The notes beneath the pieces were generated by a model. The model was not told where the DNA came from, ran no database searches, and worked only from the letters and a program-made list of their open reading frames with translations. From contig JBBHKE010003581.1 in the NCBI GenBank assembly GCA_037447655.1, forward strand, positions 1-64,000: 64,000 nucleotides of DNA, given 5' to 3'. The first letter of the stretch is position 1. Each line of letters starts with the position of its first letter. This document shows positions 53,338 through 64,000 of this stretch, piece after piece. Source of the stretch: Zygnema cylindricum. Lineage: Eukaryota > Streptophyta > Zygnematophyceae > Zygnematales > Zygnemataceae. The position numbers and the translations under genes are program-made.

Positions 53338-55371
53338 CAGGTGATAAATAGTTGGCCTGAATCCATGCCATTTCTCAAATGGGGTTGAGCTCTCTAACGC
53401 AGATGTTAGACATCTGTTGCGCAGTTACACGACTGTACACATGGCTTCTCCCCAAAATTCAGAGCCAATTTTATGGGTAGCCATCATGTTGAGTGACATT
53501 TTGTTGAGTGTGCGGTTCATATGCTCGGCAACACCATTTTGCTGAGGCGTGTCTGGAGCCGCCAGCTGATGTTCGATTCCTTCAGATGTATAGAAGCTCA
53601 TATATTCTGAGGATAAGTACTCTCCTCTATTGTCGCTTTTCAGGCCAATGATAGACTTTCCATGTTTCTTTACGGCCATAGCCTTGTATTGCTTGAAGCA
53701 TCCGAATACCTCAATCTTTTGCTTAAACAGGTAGATGTGAGTCATTCTTGAGTAGTCGTCTATAAAAGTAACAAGGAATCTTTTTCCACTGCAAGATTTG
53801 ACATTCGTAGGTCCCCACACATCTGAGTGGACAAGCTCAAGTGGCTGAGTAGCTCATCTTCCTCTGTCTTTGGGAAAAGGAAGACGGTGCGATTTACGGA
53901 ATTCACAACCACAACATGGATCTGGTGAGTTTGTCACATTGTTGAGTTCTAGTCCATGAAGTAGTTGGCCTTTAACTAGCTTTCTCATGTCGTTTGTATA
54001 GAGATGTCTTAGCCTGCGATGCCACATCATTTGATTATAGTTGGGCATGTTAGGACCTCGCTCAATCTTGACTGGCATCTCAGACTTCTCGAATGACGCT
54101 TCTCGTTTCTGTCCAATCCCGGATTGCAGGTAAGGTGGATTCTCCTCACTTGATTTGGTAAGAACCGCACGTGTTGGAAGTGCAAGACCTCTGGCTTTTG
54201 GACTACATTTCAGGCGGTAAGTTATGTCTATCATTCGTTCACCTTCTGCAATCGTGACTCCGTCACGCATGAGTTTAATTTTTCATGTTTCTACCAAACA
54301 AGTGTGATGCCACTATCGTCAACTTGAGGAATAGAATATAGATTTCTTTTGAAAGAGGGAACATAGAGCACATTTTTGATGGTCCTTGATTGAATTCGAC
54401 CATCCACTAACGCCTCTATTTCGATGTCTCATTTTCTTGTGGCATTTGCGTTGTGGTTGTCTCCCGTGAAGATCCGCGAAGGATCGATTTCACGAAAGTA
54501 GGAGAACCACTCTCGCCTGAAACACATGGGCTTTGATGCACCGTTGTCCACCATCCAGTGGTCGTTATTGGTCGCGATGGAGGACGCCATCATTGCTTGT
54601 GAGGTGACGATCTCCTTCCCCTTTCCCTTCCCCTTTTTCAATTTTGTCTCGTCTACTTTCCCATGTCATTTTTCATAGTAGTATTTTCGGCAGACCGAGA
54701 TTAAATGCCCCGCCTTATCGCAGTAAAAGCATTTTATGTTTGTTTTTCTGTCACGATTTTGATCCTTCCTCTCCTTGTTTCCATGTTTGCCTGTTACATA
54801 CGCGGAGCTTTCGGCAATGTACTCACGACTCGTCATGATTTTGGTGTTGAACTCCTCATTGGAGAGCGCTTAAACAACTTCATTCCACTTCCATGCGTTT
54901 ACATCTTCCTGATCCATCCAGGTAAGAATCGGTTTGTATTCCACCGGGAGAGAACGCATGAGGAGAGTGATTGTCGTGTCATTAGGAAGGGTGAAGCCGA
55001 CAGCGATAGATGGTTGTCATTAGCGTCTTTCCCAACTTGATGCGCGTTGTCATCCCCGAAACCTTGTGAGTGGTTTCGAGGGATAACCAGATCTCGGCTA
55101 ATGTCTTGAGTCTTGTGACATTTCTCAATGGGTTGTCTGCTAATCCTCTTATCAGAATATTCTTGCCACGGATTTCTCTCACGTCCCAATCGCTGATTTT
55201 TTTTTCTCTGCATCCGTTGGGTTTGCAGCATCTGTAGCAGTGGGACGTGTCTCGATTTCGAGTAAAATTGCAAGACAGTTTCCCTCCTCTAGAGCGGCCT
55301 CCGCCCTACACCTCCATAACTGATAGTTGGTGCCTTCGAACTTGTTAAGTGAGTCGGTTGGGCTCGTAACC
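53337..55371 (-). pseudogene. copia copy F': gag, protease and integrase core
   Basis: About 99 percent identical by eye to 58664-60695. gag from 55391 (MADPAY, then QVTSPTDSLNKFEGT), a zinc knuckle near 54700 (CFYCDKAGHLISVC), a protease motif VDNGAS near 54550, GAG-pre-integrase (MWHRRLRHLY) near 54020 and integrase (MWGPTNVKSCSGKRFLV, GLKSDNRGEY, TPQQNGVAEHMN) to about 53425. It shares the frameshift and stops of copy F, so both descend from one already broken sequence. At 53337 it passes into element E. Confidence 0.85.
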
Positions 55372-55946
55372 TGATACGCAGGGTCGGCCATTACTAGCGA
55401 CAAAGATAAATTCCAGCGCCACAAACTTCCAACTCCGGAGCAGAATAACACAAGGCTCAGATAGGACAAGTTACAAGGCAAATTTGATCAGAGCTTAGAG
55501 CGAGTAGAGATAGGACAAACACAGAATAACTTCAGACAGATTTGTTACTTCCCATTATAAGAAATAGAAGTACAATAGATGTAAGACAAATTGGACAAAT
55601 TGTCAAAATTAATAAAGTTGGATTCTTGTTCTGTCTTTTTTGGTCTGAGAATGGTAATTGTCTACTCCTGTGCACACAACTAAATAGCCTAACGCTAACA
55701 CACTCACTAAGTGGCGGTCCAATCATAATCTGCCACGTGTAAAATGTCCACCGCACAATAAGACGTGGGGGACAGCTGCATGTTCTGACAAAAAAACTGC
55801 AAATTGAAAACTGACAAAATCCCGCTACGATTCCCCCCCCGAAAATATCACCTATACTAAGCAAACCGATTCACCTATAAAACACAAACAATACGAAGCA
55901 AATCGGTGTATCGGAGAATCGCCCGGAATCGCACCAAAAACCAACA
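55372..55946 (-). repeat. LTR between copies F and F' (575 bp)
   Basis: Starts TGTTGGTTTTTGG on the minus strand, directly after a GAGTGGGAG polypurine tract that ends element F, so it is the 3' LTR of F; gag of F' follows, so it also serves as the 5' LTR of F'. The proposed end TATCA precedes GGTTACGAGCCCA, a decayed version of the initiator-tRNA PBS. About nine differences from 60696-61268. Confidence 0.7.
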
Positions 55947-58900
55947 CTCCCACTCGATTCTGCGGTGATTTCCGTACTTACAGACTTCGGTTGACCACAA
56001 ACCTTCCTTAAAGTATCACGCGGTCACTTTCGGTAAATTCCGATGACGTAATTAAAATCGAACTGTAGATTTGGCGAAATCGTATATGTACGTTCCATAG
56101 AATGGTCCGTACGAGACCGTATAACATAAAAATGAACGGACGTCACGCCACTGACGCACCACGGAGTCATACACGACCATGTATCTGGTAACCGTCCACT
56201 TGTCAATCGTAAGTTGAAGATTATGAGTAACCGAGGGTGGCGCACTCCAACGTATACATGTTCATGAACCGTAGAGGTTTAGAACTCTAAGCGCCACTTG
56301 CATTCGTCCAAACCTGTTTTGGTTTGCCGAGGAAACAAGGTTGGGAATAGTAATCCGAGAGTACTTCAGTCGGATTTTTTGAGGGAATCACTTATCTTTC
56401 GTTTCTTGATTTCCGTGGAATAGAAATCTACTTAGAGACTTCCTCCTTAGTCTTTTTTGTGCCTGCAAGAAAATTAGTCAGCCCTGCCTTTCCTGCCTTC
56501 TTGCACAGAGCTTAAGTTTAATCCTGCCTGTCTTGCACAGAGCTTAAGTTTATCTCTTCCTACAACTTTTGTAAGCATATCAACTGCATTTTCTTTATCA
56601 GGAGTGTAGGTAAACTCCACTACTTCCGGTGCAATTTCATTTCTAACAAAGTGATACCTCATAGAAATGTGCTTAGACTTAGGATGGTTTACAGGATTCT
56701 TAATCAATGCTAAGCAGCTCAAGCTGTGTGTAAAAATCTTAGTCCTCTCAGATTGCAAAAATCCAATCTCGTTTAGAAACGCTCTTAGCCACAGAACTTT
56801 TTTAACAGTGGCAGCTGCGGCCATATATATTCTGCCTCCATGGTGGAGAGGGCCACGGTTTTCTGGATCTTGCTTGCCCAGCTCACACTTCGATCGTTAA
56901 TGTTGCACAGGTAACCGCTTGTAGACTATCTTGTGGTAAGGTCACCTCCCCAATCTGCATTGCTGAAAGCATGGATGTTAATACTTTCCTGTTCTCCTCC
57001 CAGTGTCAATGTATAATTCTTTGTTTCTTAAAGGTACTTCAACACTCTTTTAACCGCAATCCAATGTTGCTTGCTTGGTCGGTGCAGAAATCGGCTAAGA
57101 ATATCGAAGGCGATGGCGGAATCGGGACGTGTGCAATTCATTGCATAAATGAGCGCTCCCACTGCTTCGCGGTAAGGGGCGTCCACTAGTTCCCCTTGCC
57201 CCTCTTCAGACTCCTCGATTAGCTTTTCCCCAAGTTCCAAACGGATACTGACTCCCCTTGCATCCTCCAAGTTAAACCTGGTGAGAAACTCTCTTATATA
57301 TTTTCTTTGAGTTAAATGTATTTTCCTGTTCACTCTATCTCTTATGACTTCAATGCCTAAAACATATTTGAGTTCTCCGAGGTCTTTCATTTTGAATTGA
57401 CTCCTAAACATGTCTTTCGCTTTGGCTATATCTTTTTTGGTTTTGCTTAGGATAATCAAGTCATCTACATAGATAACAATGATTATGATCATTTCAGCAT
57501 TGTAATAATCAGAGTGATCTGACTCTATTTTCATAAAACCTTGACTTTGCAGATAGTCATCTATCTTGATGTTTCAAAGTCGTGGAGATTGCTTCAGTCC
57601 GTACAGTGCCTTGGACTGCTTACAAACTTTGTTCAGGTTCATGGGATCCTCGAAGCCTTCGGGCTGTTCCATGTATAATTCCTCCTCCAGATCGCCATGC
57701 AAGAACATCGTTTTCACATCCATTTGCTCAATTTCGAAGTCGAGGATGGCAGCCGAAGCGAGTAAGGTACGAATAAAATTGTACCTTATAACTGAGCGAA
57801 TGTTTCCTTATAGTCAATGCCTTTTTTTTTTATAGCCCTTCGCAACAAGCCTTGCCTTATAGCGATCAATGGTTCCATCCGCATTTACTTTGATTCGAAA
57901 TGTCCACTTGTTGCCAATGGGTTTTCTTCATTCCGGCAAGTCTTCTAACGTCCATGTTTTGTTTTGCAAGATAGATGCCATTTCTTCGTTGACTGCGACC
58001 TTCCACTTTTCCCCATCCTCCTCATTGAGAGCTTGATTGAGAGTTGCAGGCTCTTCACCCTGAGCCATTCCAACGCACTTCTTCTTTGGAACATTGGTGG
58101 TATCATACCACTCTCCAAACTTCGTTAGCGGTTTTCGGGCTATACTGTTGCTAGCCGTTTTTGGAGTATCAGAGGTAGGTTTTTCCCCTGCGGCCTTTTT
58201 CTTCATTTCTTTGGTTTTAATCGGAGCCTCCTTTTGTGTTTCCTCGGCTTCTACAACTTTTTTTCCATTGTTCTAACACCTAATGTTCAGTTCTTGTGCA
58301 TGTGGTGGATCCGCGATTTCAGTTTCGAGGACATTGGATTCTCCATGAGTTTCTATTGTCTATGCTACCTCCTCTTCGGCATACTCATCATCGCTTGGTG
58401 ACCAGTCATCAAACGAAGGGGAGTAATTTTCGCCTTGCTTTCTCCCACTGTTGCAATGCACCCCGCTTTCTGTACATTTCTCTCGTTCTGCATATTTCAC
58501 GTCTCAACTTTTCATGATTGTTCGAGATTGAGTGTTGAATATTTTGTAAGCTTTTCTATTTTCTTCATAGCCTACGAATATTCCTTCTTTTGCTTTTGGG
58601 GCCAATTTTCCTCATTTGTGTGCATGGTCATGGACGTACGCACGGCTCCCAAACACTTTCAGGTGAGAAATAGTTGGCCTGAATCCATGCCATTTCTCAA
58701 ATGGGGTTGAGCTCTCTAACGCAGATGTTGGATATCTGTTGCGCAGTTACACGGCTGTACACATGGCTTCTCCCCAAAATTCAGAGTCAATTTCATGGGT
58801 AGCCATCATGTTGAGTGACATTTTGTTGAGTGTGCGGTTCATCTGCTCGGCAACACCATTTTGCTGAGGCGTGTCTGGAGCCGTCAGCTGATGTTCGATT

Positions 58901-60695
58901 CCTTCAGATATATAGAAGCTCTTAAATTTCAGAGGATAAGTACTCTCCTCTATTGTCGCTTTTCACGCCAATGATAGACTTTCCATGTTTCTTTACGGCC
59001 ATAGCCTTGTATTGCTTGAAGCATCCGAATACCTCACTCTTTTGCTTAAGCAGGTAGATGTGAGTCATTCTTGAATAGTCGTCTATAAAAGTAACAAGGA
59101 ATCTTTTTCCACTGCAGGATTTGACATTCGTAGGTCCCCACACATCTGAGTGGACAAGCTCAAGTGGCTGAGTAGCTCATCTTCCTCCGTCTTTGGGAAA
59201 AGGAAGACGGTGCGATTTACCGAATTCACAACCACAACATGGATCTGGTGAGTTTGTCACATTGTTGAGTTCTAGTCCATGAACTAGTTGGCATTTAACT
59301 AGCTTTCTCATGCCGTTTGTATAGAGATGTCTTAGCCTGCGATGCCACATCATTTGATTATAGTTGGGCATGTTAGGACCTCGCTCAATCTTGACTGGCA
59401 TCTCAGACTTCTCGAATGACGCTTTTGGTTTCTGTCCAATCCCGGATTGCAGGTAAGGTGGATTCTCCTCACTTGATTTGGTAAGAACCGCACGTGTTGG
59501 AAGTGCAAGACCTCTGGCTTTTGGACTACATTTCAGGCGGTAAGTTATGTCTATCATTCGTTCACCTTCTGCAATCGTGACTCCGTCACGCATGAGTTTA
59601 ATTTTTCATGTTTCTACCAAACAAGTGTGATGCCACTATCGTCAACTTGAGGAATAGAATATAGATTTCTTTTGAAAGAGGGAACATAGAGCACATTTTT
59701 GATGGTCCTTGATTGAATTCGACCATCCACTAACGCCTCTATTTCGATGTCTCATTTTCTTGTGGCATTTGCGTTGTGGTTGTCTCCCGTGAAGATCCGC
59801 GAAGGATCGATTTCACGAAAGTAGGAGAACCACTCTCGCCTGAAACACATGGGCTTTGATGCACCGTTGTCCACCATCCAGTGGTCGTTATTGGTCGCGA
59901 TGGAGGACGCCATCATTGCTTGTGAGGTGACGATCTCCTTCCCCTTTCCCTTCCCCTTTTTCAATTTTGTCTCGTCTACTTTCCCATGTCATTTTTCATA
60001 GTAGTATTTTCGGCAGACCGAGATTAAATGCCCCGCCTTATCGCAGTAAAAGCATTTTATGTTTGTTTTTCTGTCACGATTTTGATCCTTCCTCTCCTTG
60101 TTTCCATGTTTGCCTGTTACATACGCGGAGCTTTCGGCAATGTACTCACGACTCGTCATGATTTTGGTGTTGAACTCCTCATTGGAGAGCGCTTAAACAA
60201 CTTCATTCCACTTCCATGAGTTTACATCTTCCTGATCCATCCAGGTAAGAATCGGTTTGTATTCCACCGGGAGAGAACGCATGAGGAGAGTGATTGTCGT
60301 GTCATTAGGAAGGGTGAAGCCGACAGCGATAGATGGTTGTCATTAGCGTCTTTCTCAACTTGATGCGCGTTGTCATCCCCGAAACCTTGTGAGTGGTTTC
60401 GAGGGATAACCAGATCTCGGCTAATGTCTTGAGTCTTGTGACATTTCTCAATTGGTTGTCTGCTAATCCTCTTATCAGAATATTCTTGCCACGGATTTCT
60501 CTCACGTCCCAATCGCTGATTTTTTTTTTCTCTGCATCCGTTGGGTTTGCAGCATCTGTAGCAGTGGGACGTGTCTCGATTTCGAGTAAAATTGCAAGAC
60601 AGCTTCCCTCCTCTAGAGCGGCCTCCGCCCTACACCTCCATAACTGATAGTCGGTGCCTTCGAACTTGTCAAGTGAGTCGGGTGGGCTCGTAACC
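55947..60695 (-). pseudogene. copia element F: nearly complete gag-pol, inactive
   Basis: Domains in order on the minus strand: gag (MADPAY..KFEGTDYQLW, from 60715), zinc knuckle near 60030, protease VDNGAS near 59870, GAG-pre-integrase near 59345, integrase 59140-58660 ending SHLKVFGSRAY, a linker with KEMKKKAAGEKP, RT 58206-57028 (WKVAVNEEMASILQNKTWTL; YVDD near 57465; LGELKYVLGIEV; GALIYAMNCTRPD) and RNase H to 56474. Several stops and frameshifts in gag, before protease, and in RT. The RNase H motif FTHSLSCLALIKNP has lost the Asp of the usual DNQS. 56473-55947 is a 3' untranslated part ending in a polypurine tract. Confidence 0.87.
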
Positions 60696-61268
60696 TGATA
60701 CGCAGGGTCGGCCATTACTAGCGACAAAGATAAATTCCAGCGCCACAAACTTCCAACTCCGGAGCAGAATAACACAAGGCTCAGATAGGACAAGTTACAA
60801 GGCAATTTGATCAGAGCTTAGAGCGAGTAGAGATAGGACAAACACAAAATAACTTCAGACAAATTTGTTACTTCCCATTATTAGAAATAGAAGTACAATA
60901 GATGTAAGACAAATTGGACAAATTGTCAAAATTAATAAAGTTGGATTCTTGTTCTGTCTTTTTTGGTCTGAGAATGGTAATTGTCTACTCCTATGCACAC
61001 AACTAAATAGCCTAACGCTAACACACTCACTAAGTGGCGGTCCAATCATAATCTGCCACGTGTAAAATGTCCACCGCACAATAAGACGTGGGGGACAGCT
61101 GCATGTTCTGACAAAAAAACTGCAAATTGAAAACTGACAAAATCCCGCTACGATTCCCCCCCCGAAAATATCACCTATACTAAGCAAACCGATTCACCTA
61201 TAAAACACAAACAATACGAAGCAAATCGGTGTATCGGAGAATCGCCCGAATCGCACCAAAAACCAACA
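60696..61268 (-). repeat. 5' LTR of copia element F (573 bp)
   Basis: Copy of 55372-55946. It begins on the minus strand TGTTGGTTTTTGG at 61268, where the plus-strand flank is GGGTAGAG. A 110-codon frame inside it (61187-60855) is shared by both LTR copies but has no recognisable domain. ATG at 60715 starts gag 20 nt before the LTR end. Confidence 0.75.
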
Positions 61269-61380
61269 GGGTAGAGAGGAGAGAGAGAGAGGAGAGAGAG
61301 AGGAGAGAAGGGGGGAGAGAGAGAAAGAGAGATGAGAGAGGGGGGGAGAGAGGGGGAGAGAGAGAGAGGGAGAGTTTCAT
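61269..61380. repeat. GAGAGG microsatellite flanking element F
   Basis: Purine repeat of GAGAGAGG type directly against the outer end of the F LTR. It may have been the insertion target. Confidence 0.8.
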
Positions 61381-62045
61381 AAACCCCAACAATCGTGACT
61401 TAATCACATATTCAAAAGGGAAGTGAAGATGAGGCAAAAAAAGAGAGGATTAAAAGAAGAAAAACAGGAGGAGGAGGAGGGAAGAGGAGGGGAAGAAGTG
61501 AAAGAGTTAACGGACAGAGAGTAGGGAAGGAAAAACAAAAGACAGGGATAGGAGGAGAGTGAGAGAAGATCTGAAATTATTCTCTCACCTTTTTAACAGA
61601 CTCTCTTCCACTGTCTGTACATGTTTTATACGGTCAATCTTTTCCGAATCTTCCCTCTCACTCTCTCTCTCTCCCTCTCTTTGGAATTAAATTTCCCTTT
61701 TTTTGCGGCCCTCCAATACAAATCTGGTTCTTTCCCAGATCTACCTTCCCCGGATACAGACGGCGAACGTCTAGATTTACCGGTCGTATTTTCTTCTTCT
61801 GGTCGGTGAATAGCCTTCGTAAAAACAGCCGGACGTCCGACACAATGCGGCTTCATTTGCGGCAGTTAGTTAGACGTCCGGATGGGATCGCATTTTACAC
61901 ATTTGGCGCGCAGCTACGGCCACATTTGGCGCGCAGATAAGGCCTCTTCTCCATGAGGCGCCGACAGTAATCGTACGGAAACGTTCAAACGTACGGAAAC
62001 GTTTACTGCCAGTTATATTTTGTTACTAATTTGCGTCGTGTCAGG
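61381..62045. other. intergenic stretch, no gene seen
   Basis: GA-rich then CT-rich sequence with no recognisable coding exon. 61895-61940 holds two close CACATTTGGCGCGCAG words, and 61975-62005 two CGTACGGAAACGTT words. Confidence 0.4.
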
Positions 62046-62270
62046 CACCGCGAATCGTTATTACTTATTAGCGTCAAAGGTTTTTTTCGCCACTAATTAT
62101 ATCTTTTCTCCGTACACACTTGTCTGATTGTGGATCTGACGGTTGCGATTGAAAGGTAACATTCGCAGCTTCTGATTGGTGGACTCAAATTGAAAATCCA
62201 ACAAGTGTGTACGGAGAAAAGATGTTAAGTGGCGAAAAAAACCTTTGACGGTAATGACGATTTGCACTTG
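62046..62270. mobile_element. MITE, CACCG-end family, copy 5
   Basis: Left end CACCGCGAATCGTTATTAC, then TTTTTTTCGCCACTAATTA and TCTTTTCTCCGTACACACTT. The right half carries the inverted ACAAGTGTGTACGGAGAAAA and GTGGCGAAAAAAACC. The core of 35 bp on each side is nearly perfect; the outer right end has decayed. Confidence 0.75.
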
Positions 62271-62592
62271 TAACGAATATTTCGCCTACGTGCTTTATTT
62301 CGATTGGATCCACGTAAGTGCGTGTTCAGACGACGAGAACAGTCAAAGATTCACAAAATATGAAACTCGTATCGTTTTGTCGTTGAAAATTTGAAGAAAT
62401 CAGCCGCCGCAAATTTCGGATGTAAATGGATGGTGAATTGTCAGACCTGTGGCCTCTATCCGAAGACGCGTGGCTTACGCCACATGTAACGTTCCTATCT
62501 CACGTCCATCGTGGATCGTACGTTACCCTTACACGTGTAAACATTTACACGTCCTGTGTGTGCCTAGACTACTCCTCGAAAACAAGGGAGGA

Positions 62593-63073
62593 TAGTATCT
62601 AGACCATAGTTCAAAAGTAGGCGTTTTTTGGAAGCCCTTTTGTGGGCCGCCTTTAGCGTAAGTTGTGTTACGGGCTTTCCATGTGATCTTCTTAGATCGC
62701 TACTTTCATCAGCGACCGTCCGATCGTCCGAATCTGACGATAGTCCTATCGTAAGTTGTGTTATGGGCTTTTCATGTGATCTTCTTAGATCGTTACTTTC
62801 ATCAACGACCGTTAGATCGTCCGAATCTGACGGTTTAAATAAAAAGTCGCTCAAAACTCACAGAAAAAAAAAAAAATGTCCGATTTTTTTTTCAAATTTA
62901 GACATGATGTTTAATTCTTTATCGATCCATGTGCAACTCAACCCTATTACTATTTTATTTCATTTTGTGGCCAATACAATATGGGTCTTAAGGCCATATT
63001 GTATGTTTTGCATACAATAGGCATATTGTATGGGCGTACGGTCACCTACTTTTGAACTATGATCTAGACACTA
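62593..63073. mobile_element. MITE-like element with 32-bp inverted ends
   Basis: Left end TAGTATCTAGACCATAGTTC + AAAAGTAGG is inverted at the right end (CCTACTTTT + GAACTATGATCTAGACACTA) with about three differences over 29 bp. TA at both borders fits a TA-target element. The interior holds a 93-bp tandem duplication (62657-62842). No transposase; unrelated in sequence to the CACCG family. Confidence 0.7.
62657..62842. repeat. 93-bp tandem duplication inside the MITE-like element
   Basis: CGTAAGTTGTGTTA, CATGTGATCTTCTTAGATCG and GATCGTCCGAATCTGACG occur in both units (starting 62657 and 62750). Two units only, with several substitutions. The frames on both strands here owe their repeat to it. 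Confidence 0.85.
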
Positions 63074-63078
63074 CAGTA

Positions 63079-63557
63079 CACCGCAATGTAATTAGAGTAA
63101 AAAAAGAGAAAAAAATAATTAGAGTTATGAACTCTAATGCTTGTGACAGAACTTTTTCAAAAAGGAATTTACTCTAATTTATTTAAGTATTCTAATTTGA
63201 CACGAATATTTCTATTGTAAATTAGGTATACGTACAGAATCTGACAAAATGTACAGTTTATCGTCACTATGCCGTTTGCACTACGCGGTTTGTTAAAACG
63301 CAGTTACATGATAACGGCTTGTATTAAATCATTATTTGCACTTTTTTACTTAATAAAGTACAAGTTTGCACTGTTAGACACCGACCGTACGCCACACTAT
63401 TTAAAACGGCACTGTATTAGAGTTATTAAAGCTCATTCAAAAAGTACCTTAAATAGTATAATGAAAAATTTAGAATCTTTTACTCTATTTAACGTGATAG
63501 AGTCGAAATTTAGGGCGACAGAATTAGCGTTATTTACTCTAATTACGATTTGCGGTG
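63079..63557. mobile_element. MITE, CACCG-end family, copy 6 (479 bp)
   Basis: Flanked by TA (63077-63078, 63558-63559). CACCGCAATGTAATTAGAG + TAAA at the left and the inverted TTTA + CTCTAATTACGATTTGCGGTG at the right differ by a small indel. It abuts the previous MITE by five bases. A 107-codon frame at 63269-63592 runs out of the element and has no recognisable domain. Confidence 0.7.
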
Positions 63558-63559
63558 TA

Positions 63560-64000
63560 AATAAAATGACCACTTGCTTCGAAAACACATAATCAGCCGG
63601 CCGACGTTTGTTGCCCAAAAGTTTGGAGAATCTTTACGAATCTACAGTAATAATGTTTAAAAAAAAACAAAAAAAACAGTACGGATTTGTTCATAAATGC
63701 ACTTTTTACAGTAATGAACCACACCTTTCGCTTAATGGATAATATTCTTGGTATAGTCGTTTTTGGTAAAAATCACATTCCGGTTCGTTCGAAATGATGT
63801 GACAATTGTAGACGTTTGGCGTCACTGTTTGCGACAATTTCAAAGTAACGATTTCCTGTATTTACGGAACTAGAACAGTCGACGTATTTAACGTCGTAAA
63901 ACTATCCGACATAAATGAACAAGAAGAAAATGATAGGAAGCTGCTACGAAACAGGAGGGAAGCTGCAAGGAAGCTGCATAAAATTATATAGTTTATTGCG
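63560..64000. other. intergenic end of window, no gene seen
   Basis: Contains a partial copy of the dispersed repeat (63790-63870, GTGACAATTGTAGACGTTTG words) and a short GGAAGCTGC tandem word near 63938-63980. Confidence 0.4.

Noticed and set aside
54644-55040. Plus-strand frames opposite F' gag, repeated at 59967-60219
   Set aside because: Antisense shadows of the duplicated gag sequence.
55532-55864. 110-codon frame conserved in both F LTRs
   Set aside because: The two LTRs are about 98 percent identical copies, so conservation is no evidence; no domain seen.
62628-63020. 130-codon frame with internal repeat
   Set aside because: The repeat reflects the 93-bp DNA duplication within a MITE-like element; the complementary strand is open too.
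63269-63592. 107-codon plus-strand frame
   Set aside because: Starts inside a MITE and ends outside it; no recognisable motif.

Overview
The window is nuclear DNA from a eukaryote: spliceosomal introns with GT-AG borders, long AT-rich intergenic stretches, Ty1/copia retrotransposons, a hAT transposase and several MITE families. A plant-like DUR3 urea symporter and a plant-like LRR protein built from one-repeat exons point to an alga or another photosynthetic lineage, but I cannot name the species. No rRNA gene, intact tRNA gene or CRISPR array was seen.

Layout. 1-3056: no gene seen. 3057-7182 (-): a ten-exon gene for a secreted LRR protein with a Cys-rich, EGF-like C-terminus; degenerate copies of its N-cap exon lie in pyrimidine-rich intron sequence. 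7183-18165: non-coding and rich in MITEs, a 26-bp minisatellite, a non-autonomous hAT element with a perfect 8-bp target duplication, tandem duplications and a 38-bp perfect palindrome. 18305-23142 (+): the DUR3 gene, ten exons, 688 codons, intact. 25378-27342 (+): an intact 654-residue hAT transposase with a BED finger.

29640-46450 is a nest of copia remnants on both strands: a plus-strand gag-integrase piece (A), a minus-strand element in two overlapping parts (B1, B2) with a complete 989-bp LTR, an LTR-gag fragment, a plus-strand RT-RNase H end with its LTR (D), and a different family (C) interrupted by a solo LTR with target duplication. 47242-50325 (-): an exostosin/GT47-like gene with five clean exons and one frameshifted exon. 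50500-61268 (-): a second copia block, with one long element (F) whose 3' LTR is also the start of a second partial copy (F'), fused inside integrase to another family (E). 61269-64000: GA-rich repeat and three more MITE-like elements.

The most interesting pattern is in the copia elements. In LTRs of several families on both strands, an ATG near the LTR end opens a frame that runs through the terminal CA, always with CA in codon positions 1-2. Where the primer-binding site (PBS) is present it is read as part of gag. In element A the PBS matches the anticodon arm of initiator tRNA-Met for 16 bases (half-tRNA priming). A gag start inside the LTR is known from yeast Ty1; the combination with a half-tRNA primer site and a fixed phase deserves a check.
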